From: Saprospiraceae bacterium
Lineage (GTDB): Bacteria; Bacteroidota; Bacteroidia; Chitinophagales; Saprospiraceae
DNA: 55,980 nucleotides
Assembly (NCBI GenBank): GCA_020437105.1
Contig: JAGQWR010000057.1
Location: forward strand, 1 to 55,980
Direction: 5' to 3'
In this document: piece after piece, positions 1-9,300 of the stretch
Layout: the number at the start of each line of letters is the position of its first letter
Numbering within the stretch: position 1 is the first letter of the stretch
The notes under the pieces: model-generated
What the model saw: only the letters and a program-made list of their open reading frames with translations
Told to the model about the DNA's origin: nothing
Databases searched by the model: none
Translations under genes and position numbers: made by a program

Positions 1-60
1 AAAGGGCTAAAAGCCCTAATCGACCTTAGACCCTGGACCGGGCGCAGCCCTAAAACCACC
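1..60 (-). repeat. Fragment of GGTCTA/triloop hairpin mosaic repeat
   Basis: Positions 1-25 are the exact reverse complement of 55656-55680 near the other end of the window. The stretch contains two hairpins with 3-nt loops: AGGGCT-TTT-AGCCCT (3-17, read on either strand) and GGGC-GCA-GCCC (40-50), separated by a reverse-complement TAGACC spacer (GGTCTA on the other strand). The element continues out of the window to the left. It is non-coding; its origin and function are unknown. Confidence 0.75.
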
Positions 61-158
61 CCCCTCACACTCTGTATTCTAAAAATAAAGTCGGCGTGCC
101 AAAAATCTTTATATTGTAGGCCTGCTGAGATAACTTTTATACTAAAAAATACAGATCC

Positions 159-1418
159 ATGGATCTCTCCACTTTTTTTGACGCATTTACCTCTGAAGAC
201 AGCACCGTGTTTATGGTCTTCAATATAATTTTCTTCCTCTTTGGGTTTATTCTGGCCTGGATACTTTGGGGTGGGCGTGTCAGGCGCTTGCGAAATGAAC
301 TGAAAACAGTGCAGGATAAAGCCTATGGCACCGAAGCGGAATTGACTGTGGCCCGGGAGCAAATTGAAGCAAACAAAAAGACCCTGCTCGAATGGAAGAA
401 AAATACCGACCAGGCAAAAGGCGATTTGCAAACCCTGCAGCTCGCCCATGATCGCCTGCGTACTCAATGCCGGGCACTGGAGGAAAAGAATGGACAGCTC
501 AACGAAATGGTTGAATCTTATGAATCAAACATTGAGGTATTAAATGAGCAAATCGTAGGTCTGCGTACTCAAAACACCTTATTGAGCAGCGAGCAGCAAC
601 AAGGCACCAGCCTGTCGGAAGATGCAGTGGATGGCCTGGCTGAAATGCAAAGTTCCTACAACGCCACCATTCGCCGAATGGCAGCCTTTGAGGAAAAACT
701 TCAACAACTGGAAAATGACAACCAAAGCCTCCGATCCGAAATAGATGATATTAAAGGCGGCGGCGCACCGCTTGAATTGGGTGCCATTGCAGTGGAACAA
801 CCAGCGTCTGTAGAAGACGATGCAACAGAATCGGAAGATGCTGCCAAACAAGCAGCCCGATTAGATGTTCAGGCTGCGATTGGAACCAAAATTCCAAAGG
901 CCAAGGCAAAACACCAGGATGATTTAAAGCTGATTAATGGTATCGGTCCCTTTATTGAAAATCAGCTTAATGAAATTGGGATTTATACCTACGAGCAAGT
1001 CGCTTCCTTTGACAAAGAGCTCATCGAACGGATTACTATTGCTATCGGGTTTTTTCCAGGCCGTATCCTGCGCGATGATTGGGTCGGACAAGCAGGTCGG
1101 CTGGCAGAAATTAAAGAAGAACATCCGGATGCGCTGATTAGTCAGGCAGTTTTCCCAAATAAACCAAGCGACCTTAAGATCGTGGAAGGTATTGGTCCGA
1201 AGATTGAAAAGGTCCTCAAAAAAGCAGGCATTAAAACCTGGTCGGAATTAGCCGGCACAAACCCGGATGACTTGAAGGAGATCCTGCTCCAGGCAGGTGA
1301 TCGCTATCGGATGCACACTCCGACAACCTGGCCTGTGCAGGCCCAACTGGCATTGGATGGAGAGTGGGCCCGACTCAAAGAGTATCAGGATTATTTGAAA
1401 GGCGGGAGAGAGGAGTAG
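159..1418 (+). CDS. Membrane-anchored coiled-coil protein with two helix-hairpin-helix-like domains
   Basis: 419 residues. One N-terminal membrane segment (about residues 17-38) is followed by a basic stop, a long charged region with heptad-like spacing (about 45-200, predicted coiled coil), an acidic Ala-rich linker (about 210-235), and two similar C-terminal domains starting LKLINGIGPFIENQL (about 256) and LKIVEGIGPKIEKVL (about 339). The IxGIGPxIExxL pattern is the helix-hairpin-helix type seen in DNA-binding proteins and in a poorly characterised family of Bacteroidota membrane proteins. I infer a cytoplasmic coiled coil carrying a tandem HhH module, possibly linking DNA or another nucleic acid to the membrane. 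The ATG at 159 follows an A/T-rich leader and leaves the membrane segment intact. The next genes run on the other strand, so it is probably monocistronic. No precise function can be assigned. Confidence 0.85.
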   Translation: MDLSTFFDAFTSEDSTVFMVFNIIFFLFGFILAWILWGGRVRRLRNELKTVQDKAYGTEAELTVAREQIEANKKTLLEWKKNTDQAKGDLQTLQLAHDRLRTQCRALEEKNGQLNEMVESYESNIEVLNEQIVGLRTQNTLLSSEQQQGTSLSEDAVDGLAEMQSSYNATIRRMAAFEEKLQQLENDNQSLRSEIDDIKGGGAPLELGAIAVEQPASVEDDATESEDAAKQAARLDVQAAIGTKIPKAKAKHQDDLKLINGIGPFIENQLNEIGIYTYEQVASFDKELIERITIAIGFFPGRILRDDWVGQAGRLAEIKEEHPDALISQAVFPNKPSDLKIVEGIGPKIEKVLKKAGIKTWSELAGTNPDDLKEILLQAGDRYRMHTPTTWPVQAQLALDGEWARLKEYQDYLKGGREE

Positions 1419-1529
1419 GGGTGGCCGGTACGGCCTTATGTTTTAAACTTTCCTCTTATTGGGGAGGCTTAAAAGTGGCTGCAAACGTCATTTTACTGTC
1501 TAGATATGCAGCCCCTTTAGGAACCCAAC

Positions 1530-1850
1530 TTAAGGCAGGTTTTCCAGGCCTGCAGGATCCATTTTCTCATGATCAATCCTTACTACCAAGACTCTTAATT
1601 CTGCTTCTTCTATAGTAAAGATGATGCGGTAAGACCATTTCAATACTCTCCGATACACCGTTTGGCTGGTAGTTCCTTGTAACAACCCTTTGGATTCAGG
1701 CATGTCAGCTAGGTTGATCATTTCCTCTTCGATCCCCAAGCGAACCCGCTCGGCCGATTCGTAAGAGGCATTTTCCATAAGATAATCGTATATGTTTCGG
1801 ATATCGTTCTGTGCTCCAGGTGTTAATATTACTTGGTAGGTTTGCCCCAT
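1530..1850 (-). CDS. ParE/RelE-family toxin of a toxin-antitoxin pair
   Basis: 106 residues, the usual size for the RelE/ParE superfamily. The N-terminus (YQVILTPGAQNDIRNIYDYL) matches the family's first strand plus helix, and the C-terminus (VLKWSYRIIFTIEE then LRVLVVRIDHEKMDP) matches the conserved antiparallel sheet of ParE-type toxins, which act on gyrase or, in RelE relatives, on ribosome-bound mRNA. The start lies 22 nt inside the end of the upstream gene 1829-2092, a translational coupling typical of antitoxin-first TA operons. Whether it acts as ParE or RelE cannot be told from sequence alone. An intact C-terminal region argues that it is not a decayed copy. Confidence 0.85.
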   Translation of the reverse strand: MGQTYQVILTPGAQNDIRNIYDYLMENASYESAERVRLGIEEEMINLADMPESKGLLQGTTSQTVYRRVLKWSYRIIFTIEEAELRVLVVRIDHEKMDPAGLENLP

Positions 1851-2092
1851 TGCGCAGATTCTTTTTGGAAGGCTTCGATCGTTATATATTCTCCTCGTCT
1901 AGCCAGAGCCACTTCATTTTCTAGTATGTCAGTCAGTTCTGAAGCTGTTCTAGGTCTGCCGTCAAGGTCGTAACCAATAATCGGGTCTTTGCCCTGATAA
2001 GTGCTAACCATCAGATAGACAGCTCTGAGGAAACGTTCATCTACCTGGTCGATCAACTCATGTAATTCGGATCGGATCTTTAAAGCACTCAT
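1829..2092 (-). CDS. Putative antitoxin of ParE/RelE-type module
   Basis: 87 residues, first gene of a two-gene minus-strand operon with the toxin 1530-1850 (22-nt overlap). The N-terminal half (MSALKIRSELHELIDQVDER) is predicted helical and the C-terminus is charged, as in antitoxins that dimerise at one end and wrap the toxin with the other. I do not recognise a standard RHH or PhdYefM fold. Similar short proteins beginning ALKIRxELHxLID are seen in front of ParE-like toxins in Bacteroidota, so the role is assigned mainly from gene order. It would neutralise the toxin and may repress its own promoter in the 2093-2188 spacer. Confidence 0.75.
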   Translation of the reverse strand: MSALKIRSELHELIDQVDERFLRAVYLMVSTYQGKDPIIGYDLDGRPRTASELTDILENEVALARRGEYITIEAFQKESAQWGKPTK

Positions 2093-2109
2093 AAAGATTT
2101 GTTTAATTC

Positions 2110-2155
2110 TTTGTTTCCTAAAATTAACGGTTTTGATTTACTTTTTGTTTCTTAA
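2110..2155. promoter_or_regulatory. Direct repeat between divergent antitoxin and DinB-like genes
   Basis: TTTGTTTCCTAA (2110-2121) and TTTGTTTCTTAA (2144-2155) differ at one base and lie 34 bp apart in the intergenic region of the TA operon and the DinB-like gene. This could be an operator for TA autoregulation. The A/T-rich composition makes chance similarity possible. Confidence 0.3.
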
Positions 2156-2188
2156 TTACCGAAATAGCCGTAACCAACCCCTCTATAA

Positions 2189-2662
2189 ATGGAAAATTCA
2201 AATCAACTCGCCGCTCGTTTGAGAGAAGTCCTGTTGTCCGGAAAATGGATTGCCAATACCAATTACAAGGATCAATTGTCGAATGTGACCTGGAAGCAGG
2301 CCACGCAAAAAATCGGTACCTTAAATACGATCGCCGGGCTGACATACCACGTAAATTATTATCTGGCAGGCATCTTAAATGTTTTCGAAGGCGGCGCGCT
2401 GGAGATCCGGGATAAATATAGCTTTGACCTGCCTCCCATTACATCCAAAGAGGACTGGGAAAACATGTTGAATGAATTCCGGACAAACGCAGAGGCATTT
2501 GCTAGCCAGGTGGAACGCATGTCGGATCAGCAATTAGATGCCATTTTTGTTGACGAGAAATACGGCGATTATCGACGAAACATTGAAGGCCTAATTGAGC
2601 ATTCCTATTACCATTTAGGTCAGATTTCACTGATCAGAAAAATGATAAATTATCCCGATTAA
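2189..2662 (+). CDS. DinB-like four-helix protein (DUF1572 type)
   Basis: 157 residues, the normal size for the DinB/YfiT superfamily of four-helix bundles. Two His-bearing helices are visible: LTYHVNYYLAG (about residue 50) and IEHSYYHLGQISLIRK (about 132-148). In this superfamily such His residues usually form a metal site, and many members are thiol or nucleophile transferases (bacillithiol S-transferases) or are uncharacterised. The start ATG at 2189 is well placed and the stop overlaps the last 4 nt of the convergent MscS gene. It is divergent from the TA module. The substrate is unknown. Confidence 0.8.
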   Translation: MENSNQLAARLREVLLSGKWIANTNYKDQLSNVTWKQATQKIGTLNTIAGLTYHVNYYLAGILNVFEGGALEIRDKYSFDLPPITSKEDWENMLNEFRTNAEAFASQVERMSDQQLDAIFVDEKYGDYRRNIEGLIEHSYYHLGQISLIRKMINYPD

Positions 2663-4299
2663 GCCTGCGGCCCATTAAATTTGCCCTTATACTTTTCCAG
2701 GAATGTTTGAAGGTGCGCAGCCGTAGCTGTACTTTCCGCCGCTTCCGGGTTTTCAATATATAAAGACCGACTTGGGAAAGCGAAGCTTACATTGAGTTCT
2801 TCTCCCAGTTCCAGAATACCGAAATAAATTTCCTCGCGTACTCTTAATTCGGAGGAATAGTCAGGAACCTGGATCGGTGCCCGAAAAAGAATGTTAAGCG
2901 AAGAGTCTGCCATTTCATTCAGATAAATGTTGTAGCCGGTATCCATCACCTTGGGGTGGGCAATCACCAAGCCGCGTAAGCCATCTAAAAAAAGCTGAAT
3001 GCGCGCAGGCGGCGTATTATACATGATTCCGATTTTGATGTTCATCAGCCGGAAAACTCGTGCCCCCAGATTAGTGACCGCGATATTCGCAATCGTACCA
3101 TTTGGTACCGAAATAATGGAGGAATCAACCTGTTGTAGTCGGGTTGTCCGAAATCCCACTTCCGTAACCGTTCCGGCAAAACCGCTGCCTTCTATCCAAT
3201 CGCCAATTTGGAAAGGCCGGTCAAAGAAAATCATAGCAGAGCCGATCAGGTTTTTTACGGTATCCTGGGCGGCCAGTGCGAGTGCCAAACCACCAATGGA
3301 AACACCTGCGATCAATGCAGTAACATTAAATTCGAGTAATCGCAAAATTTGAATCAGGGCACCGATAACGACTACCACCTGCAGCAGTCTTTTTACGATC
3401 GGAATGAGCTGCTCGTCCATCCTGCTAGATGTAGATTCCGTAAACCGTTTGCTGTACAACATGAACACATCTACTATACGTAGCAAAATGAGCATCACCA
3501 GAAGCGCTGCTGCAATACGAATCCCGACAACCAAAAATTGAGACCATTTTATGGGCAGCATCAAATTTGGAAGCAACAAGCGACCAACCTGAAATAATAC
3601 CAAATAGCTAAGCAATTTGGCAATCTTCTGCGTAAGCTTAACGTCCACCAGAGAAGGCTGCATTTTGGATCGGCTTATTCTACTGACAAGCGGGCGTAAC
3701 AGACGGCTTAGAATGAGGTGAAATAAAGCCAAAATGCAAACGAGTAGCGCTAAACCGATATACTGCCAAATGGCTAATCCCAAAAAGTTCTTTTTCCCCC
3801 AGTCCGGAAGAAAGGAAGCCAGTCGATCGTTGGCAAACAAAAACAAGCCAGCATGAATTTTGGCAATTTGCTGACTGGTTTCCAGTGAATAATACCATTT
3901 TCCATTTTCCTTCTTCAAATAAACAGCTGGTAACTCTCTCGGGAAAGGGGTGTATATATTTTCATTTTGGGTACTGTCCATATAATTTGCAGCGAGCGGA
4001 ATATTCTCAATAGCTACATACAATCCTTTTGCATCAAGTACCTGCTTTATTTGAATGGCTATCTGTTGTGCTTCATCACGATCTGCAACCTGGGGCGTAA
4101 TGGTTTGTGCAGCGAGTTCTGGTTGGTAACTATTCGCCTGTAAATAATACAAATGCACCCACACCGTATTTTGCGGATTGAGTAGCGTGACCGGCGGTGC
4201 ACCAACATCAGACTGAGATTTTGCAACAAACGGAAGCAGGAAGAATAGAAAAAAAGGAAGAATAAATTGACTAAGGGTTTTTCGAATGCAAAAGACCAT
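2659..4299 (-). CDS. MscS-family mechanosensitive ion channel
   Basis: 546 residues. There is an N-terminal signal-like segment (LSQFILPFFLFFLLPFVAKS), then a periplasmic domain of about 130 residues, four to five membrane segments (about 175-345), and the MscS core: a pore-lining helix rich in Gly and Ala (IAGVSIGGLALALAAQDTVK, about residue 330) followed by the beta domain with FFDRPFQIGDWI and the cytoplasmic domain with VPNGTIANIAVTNLG. Members open under membrane tension and release solutes during osmotic downshift. The size and the extra N-terminal domain put it among the larger MscS relatives (YnaI/MscM-like) rather than minimal MscS. It is transcribed alone and converges with the DinB-like gene. 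Confidence 0.93.
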   Translation of the reverse strand: MVFCIRKTLSQFILPFFLFFLLPFVAKSQSDVGAPPVTLLNPQNTVWVHLYYLQANSYQPELAAQTITPQVADRDEAQQIAIQIKQVLDAKGLYVAIENIPLAANYMDSTQNENIYTPFPRELPAVYLKKENGKWYYSLETSQQIAKIHAGLFLFANDRLASFLPDWGKKNFLGLAIWQYIGLALLVCILALFHLILSRLLRPLVSRISRSKMQPSLVDVKLTQKIAKLLSYLVLFQVGRLLLPNLMLPIKWSQFLVVGIRIAAALLVMLILLRIVDVFMLYSKRFTESTSSRMDEQLIPIVKRLLQVVVVIGALIQILRLLEFNVTALIAGVSIGGLALALAAQDTVKNLIGSAMIFFDRPFQIGDWIEGSGFAGTVTEVGFRTTRLQQVDSSIISVPNGTIANIAVTNLGARVFRLMNIKIGIMYNTPPARIQLFLDGLRGLVIAHPKVMDTGYNIYLNEMADSSLNILFRAPIQVPDYSSELRVREEIYFGILELGEELNVSFAFPSRSLYIENPEAAESTATAAHLQTFLEKYKGKFNGPQA

Positions 4300-4400
4300 A
4301 AATTGAATACGTTGTTTTTTAAGTATATAGGATAAACAGAAAAGTAGTTCACCACTTTCCTGTTTTCCGGAACATAAAGTCAGCTGTCAGATTTCCTGCC

Positions 4401-6176
4401 TTAACTGAAAATCCGATATTTTGTCCAAAGTCGCACCAGGATCCAGGTGCCAATGATGGCTACACCGCTTGCCATTAAGGCGGAACTTGTCTCGCCATAA
4501 ATCCAATAGCCTGTGCCAAAAAGTACGCCATAGACAGTGAAGCAACCGATAAACATAGCCGCTATTTCCAGTGTCAAATTGCCTGTCGATAATCCTTCAG
4601 CTTCAACTGCTCCGGCTGCCTTTGCTTTAGCCAATACCGGCTTCCAACCCATGGCGTGCGGACGAACCAATTTAACAAATTTCCAGAGGATGTCGTGACT
4701 CTCGGGTGCGGTGAGCATTGTAACACTCACCCAGGCAAGGGTGGTGACACCCACTACCCAGAGTAATTGCACATGGTCTTTGGCGTCCGGAAACCAGATT
4801 TCAAAGAAAAGGGTAACCAGAAAGGAAACGATCATGGCGGTGAGCTCACTGTAGGCATTTATCCGCCACCAAAACCAACGGAGAATGAAAATCAGGCCGG
4901 TGCCGGCACCAATGCTCAGAATGATGCCAAATGCCTGTCCGGCGCTTTGCAGAAACAGCGCGTAAAAGGCTGCCAGAATCACCAGAAAAATGGTGCTTAT
5001 CCGACCTACCATCACAAGTTCGCTGTCACTGGCCTCCTTGCGGTAAAAGCGCTGATATACATCGTGTACGATATAGGAAGATCCCCAATTCAGGTGGGTA
5101 GATATGGTGGACATCAGGGCGGCAATCAGTGAGGCCACAACAATACCCAGTAATCCACTTGGTAAATATTGAAGCACGGCCGGAAATGCCAGGTCATCTT
5201 TTATATCAATTCCGGTACTGCCATAAACGGCTTCCAGTGAGGCAATGTCCGGAAAAAGAACGAGCGAACATAAGGCAATCAGAATCCAGGGCCAGGGCCG
5301 CAACGCATAATGGGCAACATTAAAAAGCAGGGTAGCCCCAATCGCATTTTTTTCGTCTTTCGCGGCAAGCATGCGCTGGGCTACATAGCCTCCGCCTCCC
5401 GGCTCAGCTCCCGGATACCAAACCGCCCACCATTGTACGGCCAGCGGAATAATGAGTAAGGGCAATAAGGCATTCGTATCTTTAAAATCAGGCAGCAGCT
5501 CGAGTTTGCCCTGTACATTCTCATGGGTCAGCAAATTACTCAAACCACCAATATCAGGGTGATTGAGTAATACAAGGGCAGCGGCTACCATGCCGCCCAT
5601 TGCCAGTAAGAATTGAAAAAAATCAGTGAGCAACACACCCCGTAATCCGCCCAGTGCGGTATAGACTACCGTAATGACACAGGTGATGAGCAGTGTGACA
5701 TTTTGGTCCAGCCCAAGTAAAACGGCACCGATTTTGGTTCCCGCTAATAAGACCGTACCCATAATAAAGACGTTGAAAAACACCCCGAGATATACTGCCC
5801 GGAAGCCACGTAAAAAGGCAGCCATTTTGCCACCGTATCGCAACTCGTAAAACTCCAAATCCGACAATACACCAGACCGACGCCAAAGCTTGGCATACAC
5901 AAAAACGGTTAGCATGCCGGTGAGCAGGAAGGACCACCACAGCCAGTTTTTGGAGACCCCCCCGGTACGCACAAATTCAGTAACCAGGTTGGGCGTGTCT
6001 GCAGAAAAGGTCGTAGCAACCATCGAAATTCCCAGCAACCACCAGGGCATATTCCTGCCGGATAGGAAATACTCGGTAAAGTTCTTTCCGGCTTTGCGGC
6101 TGGCCCACAGTCCCAATACCAGGGAAATGATAAAAAAGGCCGCTACAAAGGACCAGTCCAGGGTACTCAAGTGCAT
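4401..6176 (-). CDS. Sodium:solute symporter (SSS family)
   Basis: 591 residues with about 13-15 hydrophobic segments over the whole length, an inner-membrane cotransporter. Family marks include the N-terminal DWSFVAAFFIISLVLGLWAS helix, the FLSGRNMPWWLLGISMVATTFSA stretch that follows the first loop, and the GGLRGVLLTDFFQF motif about one third in. These belong to the SSS family (Na+-coupled uptake of sugars, proline, pantothenate, iodide and others). The substrate cannot be read from sequence. On the minus strand about 25 bp upstream of the ATG there is a TATCTTTA that resembles the Bacteroidota -7 box (TAnnTTTG). It is a single gene, divergent from the T9SS block starting at 6339. Confidence 0.93.
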   Translation of the reverse strand: MHLSTLDWSFVAAFFIISLVLGLWASRKAGKNFTEYFLSGRNMPWWLLGISMVATTFSADTPNLVTEFVRTGGVSKNWLWWSFLLTGMLTVFVYAKLWRRSGVLSDLEFYELRYGGKMAAFLRGFRAVYLGVFFNVFIMGTVLLAGTKIGAVLLGLDQNVTLLITCVITVVYTALGGLRGVLLTDFFQFLLAMGGMVAAALVLLNHPDIGGLSNLLTHENVQGKLELLPDFKDTNALLPLLIIPLAVQWWAVWYPGAEPGGGGYVAQRMLAAKDEKNAIGATLLFNVAHYALRPWPWILIALCSLVLFPDIASLEAVYGSTGIDIKDDLAFPAVLQYLPSGLLGIVVASLIAALMSTISTHLNWGSSYIVHDVYQRFYRKEASDSELVMVGRISTIFLVILAAFYALFLQSAGQAFGIILSIGAGTGLIFILRWFWWRINAYSELTAMIVSFLVTLFFEIWFPDAKDHVQLLWVVGVTTLAWVSVTMLTAPESHDILWKFVKLVRPHAMGWKPVLAKAKAAGAVEAEGLSTGNLTLEIAAMFIGCFTVYGVLFGTGYWIYGETSSALMASGVAIIGTWILVRLWTKYRIFS

Positions 6177-6288
6177 GGTGTTCGATTTTCTTCGAAGTTA
6201 AAGATACGTTTTGCCGGAAAGGTCAATGCGTTGGTACTGCCTTTCTACTTTTTTCTTTTTGAATCGTAAGATTTCCAGCCAGGGTGCT

Positions 6289-6323
6289 ACTACCTAGCGT
6301 AGCTACGCTTGAACATAGGTAGT
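6289..6323 (+). promoter_or_regulatory. Leader hairpin just upstream of the CHU_C gene
   Basis: ACTACCTA (6289-6296) and TAGGTAGT (6316-6323) are exact inverted repeats. Between them is a perfect 12-bp palindrome GCGTAGCTACGC (6297-6308) and a 7-nt gap. The structure ends 15 nt before the ATG at 6339, so it would lie in the 5' leader or in the operator of that gene. It is not followed by a T-run, so it does not look like a terminator. Confidence 0.5.
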
Positions 6324-6338
6324 TTAAAAACCCAAATT

Positions 6339-9300
6339 ATGAAATCATATTCCATTTTTTCTCTGATGCTACTGGCATTTTGGCCTTTCCTTAATCTGAC
6401 CCGGCAGGCGGCAGCCCCGACAGATCATTCCGATACTGCTTATTTGATGCCTCCTCCGGGAGGTTGTGATACGCTTTTTTGCGGCATGGGTGTGGTCACC
6501 TGTTATGGTGAAATAAATGATCCGACTGCACCGGTGGCGGCAGTTATCGATATGCGATATAATTCTCAGGCACCCATTGGCGACGATTGGGGTAACCCAT
6601 CTAGCGGTACGGCTGTACCTAAGATCATGCCGATCACCTGGACGGTCGGAGAGATGGGACAGGTATTTGGTACGGCCATTGACGTAGTCGGAAATGTTTA
6701 TCTGGCAGCCTCCGATGTCTATTCCTTTATGGCCTGGCCGGGTGCCTTCCCTGGTTCCGCTGGTCCGGCGGGTACTGCCGGCATTTACAAAGCAGATGTA
6801 AATTGCCTCGAAAGCACTGACCAATTGGTTACGACTCTTAATGTTGATAATCAAAATACCGTAGGCGCCTCAGTTATCCCAAACACTGGCGGATTAGGCA
6901 ACGGCATCGGAAATGTAGTCTACGATCCGCAAGGCAAATTCCTCTATGCTACGAATCTGGAAGACGGTCGGATCTATCGCATTGATCCAACTTCCGGGAT
7001 AATCCTCAGTATTTATGACCCCTTTACAGTAGATACTCCGGGAAGCCCGGGTATGGTTACTTCGGCAGAACGCCTTTGGGGGATCGGTGTGTATTTTGAT
7101 CCAAATACAAATACCAATCGCCTCTATTTTAACCGGGACGGTGCACATGATGCTTCGATCAGCAGCGAGATTTGGTCTGTCCAACTGGATCCATCCGGAG
7201 AATTTATGGCCAATCCGCTGGGTGGCGGCTTATTTGGAGATAACTCAACTACTCCGAAGTTGGAAATTCCGGATGTGGACGGCTATCAGGATGCGGTAAC
7301 GGATATCGCCTTTTCCCGGGAAGGGCACATGCTGTTGGCTGAACGAGGTGATTTTCATGGTTCCCAGGTCTCGCTATACGAATTGATCGGAGGCGTCTGG
7401 ACGTTCCAATACCAGTATTTTATCGGGGAGTCCTTCAACGGACTCAGCTCTGCTGGTGGAATTGACTTTACGAATAAAGAAATTAATGGCGACCTCGGTT
7501 ACGGTTGCGATTCCCTGATCTGGGCCAGCGGAAACTACCTGATGGCTGATCAGGTTTCGGATGTGATCTATGGCATTCAGGGAATTCCATTCACAGGAAA
7601 TGCCTTGGCAAATAATAGCCAGACAGACCTGTTTGTCGATTTTGACGGCCTCTACGGCAATCTGAGCAACAAGGGTGGAATCGGCGATGTGGAAGTCTTT
7701 AGATGTGATTGTACCTCTGACCAAAATTTCCCTTGCGGGGAATTAGAATTTACAGTCAATGATATCGGGGGAGATATGTGTTGTTATAGTCTGGATCTGA
7801 ATAGTATGCTCCCATCTGGTGGTTTTCCAATCGCATTCGTAGAAATAAAAATGCTTTCACCGGATTGGATCTTTAATACGGGAAGCCTGTCTGTGGGATC
7901 GGGGTATAACTGGCATAGCATTCCGTCAAATACTGTTATTCAGGTTGGGCATAACAGCGGACAGATACCTAGCGGAAACGGAAACCAGCTTGATGTTTTA
8001 GAATTCTGTATTTCGCCGACAGGCGCCAACCCCACAAGCCCACAAGTACTGGGTATCAAGTGGTATGCCCTCGGACCCAACGGAGAAGAATACGCTGTTT
8101 GCCGCGAAACATTTGTCACGGAATGTAATATTGACAACCCGGATGCCTGTGTAAGCATCGTTGACTATGAGGTCGATTGCAGCCCGGATAGCCCTTATGA
8201 ATATGTGTTTAATTTTAAGGTTGTTAATAATACCGGCCAACCTGTTCATACTGTTTACTTCCAGGATATCACACCGGGTTTTGGGTTCAGCAGTTGTAGT
8301 GCTTCAAATTACCTCACTGCCCTGGCCCTCCCCACAAGCCCCAATCCGCTGGCTTCGGGAGCCACCTCAAATGTAATGTGTGTGAAGTTTGTGTCGAGTA
8401 GTCCGATCCTTAGCCCAACACTGATTGATTTCAAACTTGGACTGGTAAGCGATGATTATTGCTGCCATGCGGCCGATGAAATTACCATCTTACTGGAGCC
8501 CTGCTGTGATCCTTGTGAAGATAAAGCTATCATTGTCAATGATCTGGATGCGCAGGATGGCGCCTGCTGTTATTCGCTGGATATCGTCAACGACTGCTCG
8601 CTCGACTTTTTCACCAAAATCGAAACAGAAATTTTGACGCCGGGCGTGCTCTACGGATACCACGGACTCGGCGGTCCACAGGCTTCCAACTGGGGTGTTT
8701 ACCCGGGATCTAATCCACGATCCATCGTTTGGGTGCCAAATGGTGGCACAGTACCATCCGGAACCACCCCCGATATCATACAGTTTTGCCTGGATGACAT
8801 CAACGATCCATCGGAAGTTCCCCAACAGGTATTGATCAAATGGTTTACCGAAGGATGCCTTTGCTCCGATAGCCTGGTTTGTGTAGATACCCTGACATTC
8901 CAATGTGATGCGGAGTATGCCTGTCTGGAAATTTCCGACCGCGACCTGGTCTGTGATGCAGAGAATCAGAAATACGTGTACGAGTTTACGGTGACCAATA
9001 CCTCCTCGATTCCGTTTACAGCTACCGATTTATTTGTGCAGGTTGCCGCGCCTTCAGATGTTATTATTACGCCTTCCGGCGGATTGTTTAACCTGAATCC
9101 ACCACTTGCCAGCGGCCAATCACAAACAATAACGACCTGTCTGGAGAGTACGGCCGGATTTCCGGCCCCGTCCGACTTTGCGGTGCTGACCTATCGACTG
9201 GCTTTCTTTAACGGACCAAGTGCAGATACCTGCTGTTTTGAGAATCGGGTTGATACCCTGTATTTCCCGCCTTGCGGCGAAGAAGCAGATTGCGGACAAT

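Noticed and set aside
6309..6338. TTG start of the CHU_C gene 30 nt upstream
   Set aside because: It sits in a leader hairpin, and the ATG at 6339 begins directly at a normal signal peptide.
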